Source: Plantago major
Lineage: Eukaryota > Streptophyta > Magnoliopsida > Lamiales > Plantaginaceae
DNA length: 64,000 bases
Reading direction: 5' to 3'
Assembly (NCBI GenBank): GCA_026545765.1
Contig: CM048842.1
Coordinates: 46,013,431-46,077,430 of the forward strand
The notes beneath the pieces are model-generated. The model was not told where the DNA came from and made no database searches. It was given only the letters and a program-made list of their open reading frames with translations. Made by a program: the position numbers and the translations under genes. Shown piece after piece: positions 54,896 through 64,000 of the stretch (position 1 is its first letter; every line of letters starts with the position of its first letter).

Positions 54896-56163
54896 ATGAG
54901 TCCAGAACCAACTGTCATGATAACAAGCACGGAGAGAATTTGGATGACCGACATCCGGAACTATCTCCAGGACGGATCTCTTCCAATGGATCCGACAGAA
55001 TCAAGGAGAGTGAAGTGTCGAGCCAATAGATACTTTATCCTCGGAGGAGACTTGTACAAGAGGTCTTTTGCCGGAACTCACTTAAGATGCTTAGGCCCGC
55101 AAGAGGCTAAAACTGTGCTGGAACAGATACACGGAATTAAGGCGGTCATTCTGGCGGAAGAACTCTTGCCCAGAAAATCATACGACAAGGATATTATTGG
55201 CCTAGCATCGACAAAGACTCTGCCAACCATGCTCGGAAGTGCCCAAATTGCCAATACTATGCGAACGTTCCTCATCGTCCGACAAGACCTATGATCCCTT
55301 CAATCATAGCGTGTCCTTTCGATCAATGGGGAATCGACATCGTCGGACCATTTCCAAGGGGTACCCAGCAGAGAAAGTTCATGATCGTCACCGTAGAGTA
55401 CTTCACCAAATGGGTGGAAGCAGAAGTAGTTGCGACCATCACAGAGAGTAGGGTACGGACATTCATCTGGAAGAACATCATTTGTCGTTTCGGCCTGCCT
55501 AGGGTCCTTGTCTCGGACAACGGTGCCCAATTTTCAGGCCACAGACTCAGGGAATGGCTGGAGTCCTTCAAAATCGAACAACGATTCACGTCTGTTGGAC
55601 ATCCGCAGGCAAATGGGCAAGCTGAGTCCACCAACAAAATGATAGTCAAAATCCTAGAAAAGCGGTTGCGGACTTCCCAAGAAAACTGGGCAGACGACCT
55701 CGACGGAGTGCTATGGGCTCACCGCACCACCGCACGGACAGCAACCAAGGAAACTCCATTTTCCATGGTATATGGCTCGGAGGCAGTCATACCAGCAGAA
55801 ATTGCTGTCGAGACTATGAGAGTCCAAGAGTTTGAAGAGTCCGCCAATCGCGAGGCACGAATATTTGATCTGGACATCTTGGAACAGAAAAGAACGGACG
55901 CGTTGGCTAATATCCATAGATATCAAGCAACAGCCGCTCGAGCATACCACAAGAATGTCCGAGTAAACAACCTGTAGGTCGGAGACCTAGTACTTTGCCG
56001 CGCGGACATTCTGACAAACGTTGGCAAACTCAAACCCAACTGGGAAGGACCCTACAAGATTGTCGGAGCAAGAGCAAATGGGAGTTATGAATTGGAAGAT
56101 GAGCACGGGCATCCACTCAAGCGTACGTGGAATGCTAGAAATCTCCAAAAGTTTTACGCATAA
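54896..56163 (+). pseudogene. pol: Gypsy-2 integrase
   Basis: The zinc finger at 55120-55260 is shifted out of frame. From 55291 the DDE core is complete: FDQWGIDIVGPFPRG (D), VSDNGAQFSG (D), HPQANGQAESTNKMI (E). A TAG at about 55976 interrupts before VGDLVLCRADILTNVGKL. The C-terminus WNARNLQKFYA ends at the TAA at 56161-56163. Confidence 0.92.
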
Positions 56164-57275
56164 CGATGGCTACTCGAATCTCCGACAGATTGACTGGTCA
56201 TCTTGGATCCCAACTATCTACTTCGTAAAAACTCCGTCAGTTATGTTTTTTGTCATTTTCAACTCCAACTATCAAATACACGGAACTCCGCCAGTTCTGT
56301 TTGATACTTTTGTCATTAGCCAAGAGCCCACAAGTTGTAATTGAATTTCCGGCAAATCAATACAACTTCTTTCTTTCGACTTATGATATTTGTATGTGAG
56401 ATTTAATGACAAGACAGAAAGCAGAGAATTTTCATTCTTACAAAGACAGGTTGTACATCATCCTGTCCATGCAAGTTATAGTCCCGGATCGATATTTGGA
56501 CTTAAGGACGCATTACAAAAAGAAAAAGTACAAGGAATATCTCTGGAGATACGTCATCTTCCAGCACGCATCCTTCCTTCGACGAGACAGACTTCAGCGC
56601 TACTGCCACGGGTTCCCCGGACTATGGCCTTCCATCTACCTGCACATAGGAACATGGTTAAACATGACGAACTCCGTCAGGATGCCACCAAAGCATGGCA
56701 TCGCCAAATTCCTAGTCCGCGGAAGCCACGAGGCACACAGCGAAAGATTTCTGCCCAACCTGCCTTAGAGACTAAAACTCTCTTGGAATTAGGAAACCAC
56801 TTCCAATCTAAGAAAGATTTGAGCCACTCAAGTTGGATTGGAAGAAAAGAGAAGAGCCCCGGCTCCAATGGTTTACAAGCCCCGGTCGTGTAGACGAGAC
56901 AACACGAGTTTGGATCAACGCATCTAGGTTTGGCATGGGGGTCGTGCCTTTTATAGAACACCCCAACCAATCATCGTCCGCCACGCAAGCAGCTTGATGT
57001 CAAATCTGACACAACCGCTCCCGTACGACAAGGACGGGTCAAGTTAGCGTTTGACCACATCCAAACGGGCAAAATGCTAACACTCGGGTTTCGAATTTGT
57101 TCAACCGCCTTACGACAGTTACAAGCGCGAGAAGAAGTGGAGATCTTATCGGATGAAAAACTCGAATCTTATATATAAGCAAAATTATTCGAACATCTAC
57201 GTATGGAAGATACAATCCGACAAAAGCCAAGAGAAAAAGGTACATACTACTACGGGGCATACCCCGCCTTGAACA
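56164..57275. other. Gypsy-2 3' region between integrase and antisense genes
   Basis: It holds the hairpin above and a minus-strand TATA-like box (TATAAAAGG, 56947-56955) whose transcript would run leftwards. Frames exist on both strands at 56390-56970, but none has a convincing product. Confidence 0.5.
56332..56368 (+). other. Hairpin after Gypsy-2 pol stop
   Basis: AAGTTGTAATTGA pairs with TCAATACAACTT around a short loop ATTTCCGGCAAA. It matches 23376-23412 in Gypsy-1. Confidence 0.65.
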
Positions 57276-57557
57276 TCACCATTGCCTAGAAGTTGAACCC
57301 TGGGATTCCGAGCCACCACCTCGAGCCTGTCGAGCTTGCTGCTGCATCCGGATCCTCCTGCGAATCAACTTCAGGGTCCGCTCTCTCTCCTCTTCAGCCA
57401 GTCTCCTAGCTATTCATGTACACTGAGGGGGATCGCCTTCAAAATCCAGGACGAAAGGGTCACTCTCGGTTCCCCTACCCGGATAGATGGGCGGATGCAT
57501 GTGTTCGCAGGCGCAGTTCACCCAATGACTATATTCATCATCATCCGAGTCCGACAT
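57276..57557 (-). pseudogene. Short antisense gene of Gypsy-2 (93 codons)
   Basis: ATG at 57557 gives MSDSDDDEYSHWVNCACE, with FVLDFEGDPPQCT in the middle and a basic Arg/Gln-rich end (ERTLKLIRRRIRMQQQARQA), stop TGA at 57276-57278. One internal TGA, at codon 48, would be CGA (Arg) before a C-to-T change. A TATAAATAG box stands 100 bp upstream (57657-57665). The start resembles that of the longer antisense gene (MSGSDSQNQ). I do not recognise the product; the acidic first half and basic second half suggest a small nucleic-acid-binding or adaptor protein, which is a guess. Confidence 0.6.
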
Positions 57558-57656
57558 TCTAATGAAACACTAACTTCTGCGGAAGATTGAAGTGGAGAAA
57601 ACACAAGAAAGACCAAGAGAGAGTACATCAGTGAAAAAAGAAGAATAACCACACCC

Positions 57657-57665
57657 CTATTTATA
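57657..57665 (-). promoter_or_regulatory. TATA box for the short antisense gene
   Basis: The minus strand reads GACTATAAATAGGGGTG, a strong plant TATA context, 100 bp upstream of the ATG at 57557. Confidence 0.6.
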
Positions 57666-58072
57666 GTCGCAACGGGTCGTTCAGATCTCGCCATCTGTTG
57701 ATCATCCGACGACTAGGAAGGTGAAAAGACGTAGTCATTATGACTATTTTACTGTTTCGAATTCCTCCTTCTGGAAGAATCGCGCTTTCCAACGCGCTCG
57801 CTCCGAAGATCGGATAGAGGAGAATTTTGACGTTATGACATATACAAGCTATAGCGATCCGAGTTCTTGAGAGATGTCATTTACAAAGTGACTCAGCATA
57901 TCAACAACGCAAAATACGGAAATAAGGATGCCAGTGAGCACTCATTCAGAAGCATAGGAGGATTCACTCCTCGGAATAAATAAGAATTCAACAAAAAGTA
58001 CATAGTAATATGTTCCGCATCACATAAACATCCAGAAGTTACAAGATTTCAACGGGGCATAGCCCGAACTTC

Positions 58073-60895
58073 TCACTCAGGTCCGGTTTCGCTTGGACCA
58101 GCTTCTTCAGTTTTAGGCTGGTTGGCATCAGGATCCTCGGAGGTGGCTTCCGCCGCAAGGGCCTCAACATGGGCAAACAAGTCAAAATCAGCGGGAAGGC
58201 CAAGAACGCGAGCAGGCAGTGAAAACCACTTCTGCAGGAAAGCTCGGTAATCGCTGAAGGGTACAAAGCCCACCTCGGAAGGAGAGGTCTGTCGTTCTGG
58301 ATCTCAATCTCACCTTCGTTGGTGACCAGCTCCACGAACTCACATGCGGCCAACTGCTCGTCCGAGACACTATCGACGGGCACTTCCACACCGTTTGCAT
58401 CCGCAGAGGGAATTAAACCCTCTGCCTTCCAATCAAAGTCCAGTGGAAGAAGTCCCTTGGACTGCAGCTGTCCGATTGCGGACACCAACCCATCCAGGCG
58501 GGAGGCATCTGATTTGTCCACCATCAGGAACTTGAAAGAGTTAGACCTCAGGAAGTCACGGCCACCGTAAAGACGGACATACTGGAGGCCTCCGACCAGG
58601 AAGTCCTTGAAATCCAGGAACGCCTTCATCGCCTGATCCACAAATTTTTCTTGATAGACGAGATCCGCCTTGATTTTTTCCCAGTCGGTCTTCACCCTGT
58701 GGAACTTCACCTCTTCCTCTTTCCGCCTCATCTCCAACTGCTTCACTTTTTCCGCCTCATCCGCGGATGTGGCCACAGCCTTGTGAAGGTCCTCTTCAAT
58801 GGTAGCACGTTGGCCAGCCTTCCACTGCATGGTCTTGATGAAACACCCGAGCTGGGGAAACACCCGAGAAGATACAAGTTATATTTATATCACATTGAGA
58901 ACAAACCAAGTAAACCAGGGACAGATTACTTACCCGCTGGTATAGCGCATCCAGTCCTCCAACCCGCTCCACTTCAGGGAGTCCGCAAGCACGCTCGTAT
59001 TCCTCGTCCAGAGCAGCCTTGTCCACAGGAAGGACAGCGGACAATTGCTGTCTCTTCGCAGCAGCAGGAGCCTCCGAGGTTGCCGCCCTATTGCGCCCCG
59101 AGATAATAGCATCCCGCATAAACACGTCCCGTGGTGGAACTTGAGCAGCGGAAGCTTGGGACCTTGTAACAGTGGTGCTCCGGGTAGCAGGGGCCTTGCC
59201 CTTGTCAGGTACCGCTAAGGTCTGAGAGTCCTCACCCGCCTTGTTCCGCCTTTCCTCCTCAGCAGCAAAAACAACAGCATTTTTCGAATCCGACATGGGG
59301 AGACCCGTGGAAGTATTGATGATTCTGGTCCTTTGACCAGCAGCGACCTCCAGAGCTTGTTGCTCCCTCTGCAACCTCTTCTTTTCTCGGAGAGTTGACA
59401 TGATGTAGTCGAACCAGTAAGCTGCACATTAAACCAAAGGCATCAGACACAGCCATGATAACATCGATTTACTCGGACTACGAACACGAAATTAAAGCAA
59501 GGTGTCTCAACGAAGAAAATGAATAAAAACTCAGGTAATCTAATTCTTACTAAAGTCCGTCTTCCCTCCAACCTCGACCGCGTCCGTCAGCCCACACAAG
59601 TAGGGCAGTGGCTGACAGATTAATCCGTGGTACGGGTAAGTCGGGGGATTATGCTTTTTGTGGATGGCAGCCACCCACGGAGCCACATTTTTTGGAAGGG
59701 GGCGCCAATCCGGGATGCTCTCCCTCAGAAACTTTATGGGCAGTTCCCATTGCTCCCGCTGTCTTTCGGATGCTCCAGGCTTCAGAGCCATGCATACGAA
59801 AACGTACTTATCCCACCACTTCGATCCCAGCGACGAAATGGAGTCCGAGATGAAATTGTAGGGTTTCCTATTCATGAAAGTATAGAATAGGGGATTCCCC
59901 GGACTGAACGAGACATGGAAGAGCTGCCTAAAGTTCTCAAAGTTAACGGACTGCCCTTTCTTCTTACAAAAGATGACGAAGCAGATGAGATTACCCAAGG
60001 ATTTGGGAATGACTTGACTCGGATCTATCCCGATATGGTTCGAGATATTCTTCAGTTCCGTGGCGATGGGGATCTTCCACCCACATGCTAAAGCCACCTC
60101 GTGCACGCACATATATCCGGCTGGCGGATTATAAAAAGCATGTCCGGGCTCAGGGACCATAATCTCTACGGAGTCGTAGATTTCCCACTTCCGCCTCCAA
60201 TCGGGAATATCTTCTGCTCTCACTCTGGACGGACATGTGGGAAGAAGTTTGTCGTCATTAAGTTCTCCATATTCGTCCGCTATCACAACAGCGGACGCCG
60301 GACGGGGAAATTTGATTCGCGCAGCTTTCGCGCCGTGCCCCGCAACTAAAGGAAGGTTGGACCGCACGGGACAAGCAGGATGTAGTGCGATCCGACGCCC
60401 ACCGCATCTCTGAGGACGAGCGACAGGAGACTCATCACCTTCTTCCTCCTCTTCGTCGTCATCCTTGTCATCTTCTTCCTCATCATCATTGACGTCTTCT
60501 GGTCTGCCGGATGTACTGGGGATAGACGGACCAGTTCCCGCCACGACACGGTCCTCCACCCCCACTTCGAACATTTCAACCTCGTCGGTTTCTCGGCCAC
60601 TATCACCTTCTCGTTCCATCTGCGGCTCATCCGGATCCCTGGATGATTCTGTGCCTCCTACCATCCGAGTTTGGACCAAGGATCTAGTCCGAGCAAGACC
60701 GTCTTATGCAGCACCGGTCTGCACTCCTATTAATTCATGGACTCCGCGTTCGGCATCCGCATCTCTCGACGAACCGAGGTCTACGACGAATAGGTCTTCC
60801 CAGGATAGGGTCATATTAACGGACCCAATACCTAAGTCTACAGCATCATTGTAGCTTGGTGCCTCAAATTGGTTCTGACTATCGCTCCCGGACAT
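58073..60895 (-). pseudogene. Long antisense gene of Gypsy-2, three exons, Transposase_28-like
   Basis: Exons 60895-59551, 59421-58934 and 58851-58073; introns 59422-59550 (A|GTAAGAATT ... ATGTGCAG|C) and 58852-58933 (CGG|GTAAGTAAT ... TTCCCCAG|CTC) join in frame. The N-terminus is MSGSDSQNQFEAPSYNDAVD; a TAA lies at 60704. Acidic runs (DDEEEDDKDDDEEEEEGDE) follow. Exon 1 then has EPGHAFYNPPAGYMCVHEVA, LKNISNHIGIDPSQVIPKSL and WDKYVFVCMALKPG, like the 'putative gypsy type transposon' domain (Transposase_28, PF04195). Exons 2-3 look like coiled coil (EKVKQLEMRRKEEEVKFHRV). A shift near 58280 precedes the end EEAGPSETGPE. Such antisense ORFs are known in Tat elements; the function is unknown. 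Confidence 0.78.
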
Positions 60896-61861
60896 CCTAA
60901 GGCAGAAGGAAACGAGTGAGAAACGATATTGGTGGTTGTCCGAGAGTTCGTTTATGTATCTTCTTAAGTCGAATACAGCTTAAGATATGGTATTTAACAG
61001 GCTTTGCCCTGCTTAAGGACTAGTATCAGTACTCGTGGCACCAACCTTGGCACACTGCCATGGGCCATCGGCACTAGCAACTACACAACCCGGCACGCTA
61101 AGAAAAGCCAATTCACGAAGGCTTGTGTGCCAATCGGCACCAAGACACTACCAGATAAGCATATACATGCGAGTTTTGGTTGCAGAATATTAAGCATGCA
61201 TCGGTACGAAGCATAGCAAAGTAAACACCTAAAAGGAAGCATATCACAAACAAGGAAACATACTCGAGCAAAGTAAAGACGTACTTACTTGATAAACAGT
61301 CGACTGTAGAAGTTTGTGCGGATGACTAAGCCTGGATAATCCTCCGAAGGAACAGATTCGCAGCATAAATCTCCGAATTTGTGCGAGTTTTACTTGCTCG
61401 GATGCGCCTTCAATTTCTCGGATTACTGTATGATTAAACTGAGTTTCGATATTGCTAAAAGTGTGAAAGTGACCGATGATCTGACTATTTATAAGGGCAA
61501 TTAAGAGAAAGCCAAGAGTCACATCACCTGGATTTGAATCTCATCCGTCAGATCTTTCTAATCCAAGGGCTGCAACGTTCCACGAATGGGTTGCTGTCAG
61601 TACGGCGCATCTAATGCGTCACAGGCGCGTCGCATCAATTAGGCCTTCAACCCCAACCGTTGAGGACGTCCCGATCCAACGGTCGTATCGCTTCATTCGG
61701 GAGCCTATCCCCATGGGCCGAACAGACGACCTTTCGGATCTCTCTAACTTATGGGTCAACGATCCAGGAGCACCTGTTCAGCAAACTATCTAGCGGATAG
61801 CATCCAGAAGGCTACACTACATCCTAACCGTACTCGGATCTATATATCTCGATTACAAATA
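60896..61861. other. Upstream region of the antisense gene, no coding seen
   Basis: Mixed sequence of the Gypsy-2 3' region. It holds the possible TATA box at 61485 and several CGGCAC/TGGCAC words at 61035-61145. I see no gene. Confidence 0.5.
61485..61493 (-). promoter_or_regulatory. Possible TATA box of the long antisense gene
   Basis: The minus strand reads CTTATAAATAGTCAG about 590 bp upstream of the ATG at 60895; the long distance would need a long leader or a leader intron. Confidence 0.45.
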
Positions 61862-61917
61862 CCTTTTCCATCTACAGTCCGAGCACTACCGCTAACTCGG
61901 ACTGTAGAAGGAAAAGG
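61862..61917 (+). other. Hairpin upstream of Gypsy-2 3' LTR
   Basis: Arms 61862-61883 and 61896-61917: the inner 13 bp TCTACAGTCCGAG/CTCGGACTGTAGA are perfect, then CCTTTTCC/GGAAAAGG continue past one bulge. The loop is 12 bases. A run of about 14 G and GA repeats follows (to about 61940). Confidence 0.82.
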
Positions 61918-62080
61918 GGGGGGGGGGGGAGAGAGAGATATATTGAATTCCTGAACACGGGACACGGATGACAGATCTAAACAAGAGCGGATCTTTCCTC
62001 TCCAGTTAACGATTCGGACACGCTCCACAGCACACTTGTTCTTTTCATAGTTACCAACTATCTTCTACTAAGATACTTGG

Positions 62081-62096
62081 AAACTAGGGGGACATA
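62081..62096 (+). other. Pre-LTR block with short purine run (Gypsy-2 plus-strand primer candidate)
   Basis: AAACTAGGGGGACATA lies directly before the 3' LTR and is identical to 38536-38551 in Gypsy-3, although the LTRs differ. The purine run is only seven bases; the GA/G tract at 61909-61940 could be the real primer or a second one. Confidence 0.6.
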
Positions 62097-62942
62097 TGTT
62101 GTTACGGACATACGTCCAATCCGTTAAGGGCGCCATAGAGCGTGTCCTAAAGCGCATCACGGCTTAATTAGCCAATTTAGTATTGGTCCGACCTCATATG
62201 GTCCGCCCACAGTGAATCGGCCAGTACGCTAAAGTCACTACATCCTCACAGCTAGTCCGAGCTGGCTAAGGAAAGGACTTCCAAACCTGATTATGTCAGT
62301 ACATAGATGCCTAACGGACCGGACGAGAGAATCTCGGACGCCACCATCGCGATAAGCCCAAACGTATATAACAGAACCACTGAGATACTTCCGTGAAACT
62401 CCAGGCTCGGACATCCAGAGTTACCTAAGGGAAGATCAACTAAGCAGACAAATCTGTCCGAGGGACTAACACGGACCCAACAGGAGGAACAGTACTCTCA
62501 GAGGGAAAAGGTCCAAACTACCCTCCCAGGCCCACTTATCGTTATTGGATTACTGTTCACTAATGGGCCATGGGTTGAAGGTAGCATTGGTGTCCAAATC
62601 TGGATCGTACACTTGTCATCATCTTATGAACCTTGTCATAAGTACTCGATAACTATAAATAGAGCACAAGGTCCCAGACCTTCAGGTAAGTTTTCTAGTC
62701 GGATACAATAACCTTCCTCATAACTATTACATTGAGAGCTTCCAACTCTCTTGAGTAAAGTCTCTTACCGGATTGACTTGGGCAATCCGGATATCCCGTT
62801 CTAACCCCCCCCCCCTCACTTAGCCCTTTCAGGTACGCAAGCACGGACAAGTGATACCTCGGACTTCAAGTAGGAGGCGGGACCAAGTTCAGGATATTTG
62901 TAGTAGTTTAGTCAGTTAATGTTCGAGGTTTACCCCTCAACA
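62097..62942 (+). repeat. Gypsy-2 3' LTR
   Basis: It matches 49207-50055 with about 25 substitutions and two small length changes (CT repeat, C-run). It is followed by AGTTC. Confidence 0.94.
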
Positions 62943-62947
62943 AGTTC
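62943..62947 (+). repeat. Gypsy-2 target-site duplication, right (AGTTC)
   Basis: Exact copy of 49202-49206. Confidence 0.92.
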
Positions 62948-63708
62948 CACCAAAGGCATGTCATACAAATTTGGCTTGTACGTTGCATCCATGAGGACAA
63001 CTTGCGGGAACAAACAGATCATCTCCCTTGTATTAGGATGAGCTAAGAAAATTCCCTCCAATATGTTAGTACCCTACACTTGTGAGTGTGTAAATATATA
63101 ATGATGTTTTTCCAACATATGCAAGAAATAATCCATTGGGGCCATCGATCCCATCTCCATGCGTTGATATTTCTGGTCAGCATTGTATATGTGTCATAGG
63201 ACACTACAATTAATTGTAAACTCCTTTTTGAATTTCCTGAGAATTTCTCTAGGTGGTCGCACTGCAGCATTTCAATCACTCGCACGAACTCTTCGTTATT
63301 CAGCTTCGAACTGGACGTGTGCCAGTGGGGGTAATTACCGAGTGCATGATTGTGTTTCTCGTGGACCTCTCTGATAGCAACTCCCCACTCCCCTGGATAT
63401 CTCTCATGCAGCTTAACCTGAAATTGACAATTGTGCGTTTTAGTCCCAACTGCATTTCTGGATTTGACTTCGGGATCACTTGAAGACGTGTTTCTATAGG
63501 CCCCACCACGCTCACAACTCATGTATACGTGTCTTGGTTTCGAATGTGAGATCGCAAAAAAGATAGTGTTTTCTCGACCAACAGCACGAACCCAAGTTTC
63601 TGCAGCTTCACGAGTATCAAAACACTGATTGTTTTGGAAAAATTGACTGCAATCTGGAAAATCAGACGCATCATCGGATGAAATATATGAAATAGGTGAG
63701 TCACTCAT
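62948..63708 (-). pseudogene. MULE transposase/FAR1-like, N-terminal piece
   Basis: ATG at 63708 gives MSDSPISYISSDDASDF. The FAR1/MULE-type DNA-binding part follows (CFDTREAAETWVRAVGREN, YMSCERGGAY, THNCQFQVKLHERYPGEWGV, VHEKHNHALGNYP: the C-C-H-H spacing of WRKY-GCM1-like zinc fingers). A frameshift near 63245 and two stops follow; in the shifted frame NTREMICLFPQVVLMDATYK contains the first catalytic Asp (LMDATYKPN). The frame then meets Gypsy-2 in MPLVEL. The gene resumes at 49206. Confidence 0.83.
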
Positions 63709-63847
63709 AGTATACGTGTTTGGGATTTGAAGTGTTTCGGGTTTGAAGTGTTTGATATTTGAAGAGTTTAGAATAGAATATTTGTTTCAATCAAGTGTGG
63801 AGTTTTTTAAAATGATGGTGGGGGTAGGGGGATTTTATAGAAGTGTA

Positions 63848-64000
63848 GATACGTCACGTGAATCGATATGTCACGTAAATCGAAATGTCACGTTAATCGA
63901 AATGTCACGTGAATCGATATGTCACGTGAATCGTTATGTCACGTCAATCTATATGTCACATGAACCGATATGTCACGTGAATCGATATGTCACGTTAATC
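63848..64000. repeat. 17-bp tandem repeat with G-box motifs (cut by window edge)
   Basis: About nine units of ATGTCACGTGAATCGAT with small changes; at least four contain CACGTG. It begins about 140 bp upstream of the MULE ATG and continues past the end of the window. Confidence 0.92.

Larger units (their letters stand above)
49207..62942 (+). mobile_element. Gypsy-2: Tat-like Ty3/gypsy retrotransposon, 13.7 kb, with antisense genes
   Basis: LTRs at 49207-50055 and 62097-62942, exact AGTTC target duplication, primer site, gag, protease, polymerase, two RNase H domains, integrase, then a 5.9-kb 3' region that carries genes on the opposite strand. The dual RNase H, lack of chromodomain and the antisense genes agree with the Tat lineage (as in Grande/RIRE2-type elements). 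It interrupts a MULE transposase gene. The LTRs differ at roughly 25 sites (about 3%). Confidence 0.94.

Noticed and set aside
56390..56893. Plus-strand frame after Gypsy-2 integrase as a further sense gene
   Set aside because: Composition and lack of any conserved block suggest a chance frame in the non-coding 3' region.
60465..60854. Ser/Thr-rich plus-strand frame of 129 codons
   Set aside because: It is the reverse-complement shadow of the acidic segment of the antisense gene.
1..64000. tRNA, rRNA genes or CRISPR arrays
   Set aside because: No cloverleaf-like or rRNA sequence noticed; the repeats seen are LTRs, satellites or tandem duplications without spacers typical of CRISPR.

Overview
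The window looks like heterochromatic or repeat-rich DNA of a flowering plant, probably a eudicot (the exact family cannot be told from the sequence). Almost all of it is transposable-element sequence, mostly LTR retrotransposons inserted into one another. No intact cellular gene, rRNA, tRNA or CRISPR array was seen. Introns with GT...AG borders and plant-like sizes (about 80-130 bp), initiator-Met primer sites (TGGTATCAGAGC) and Ty3/gypsy pol with a second RNase H all fit a plant nuclear genome.

Layout. (1) 1-4188: a Ty1/copia element on the minus strand (Copia-1), cut by the left edge, with its LTR at 2551-4188. (2) 4189-24714: one plus-strand Ty3/gypsy Tat-like element (Gypsy-1), split at 5400/20287 by a 14.9-kb minus-strand copia element (Copia-2, 5401-20286, 5-bp target duplication with one mismatch). 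(3) 24715-27054: the 5' LTR and first part of gag of a third copia copy (Copia-3). (4) 27055-31283: AT-rich DNA with an F-box (At2g35280-like) pseudogene. (5) 31284-39397: Gypsy-3, a young non-autonomous gypsy element with an exact CTATT target duplication and a 48-bp minisatellite where pol should be. (6) 39398-47352: a multi-exon replication protein A (RPA1-like) pseudogene, a second partial copy of the F-box region, and a 1.1-kb Mutator-like insertion with 10-bp target duplications. (7) 47353-63708: a Mutator-like transposase/OTU-protease pseudogene on the minus strand, split by Gypsy-2 (49207-62942, exact AGTTC target duplication). (8) 63709-64000: its upstream region, with 17-bp repeats that carry CACGTG.

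The most unusual content lies outside gag-pol. Copia-2 has about 5.6 kb of extra sense coding sequence downstream of RNase H (7445-13072). It has its own TATA-like box and four short phase-0 introns that separate tandemly duplicated exons. Gypsy-2 has antisense genes between integrase and the 3' LTR: a three-exon gene (58073-60895) and a short gene (57276-57557) with a TATA box on the minus strand. Gypsy-2 and Gypsy-3 share a hairpin plus G-tract near the 3' LTR, whose stem is kept although its sequence has changed. All coding regions carry stops or frameshifts, so the elements as seen here are probably not autonomous. The LTR pairs of Gypsy-3 (about 1% different by eye) and Gypsy-2 (about 3%) nevertheless point to fairly recent insertions.
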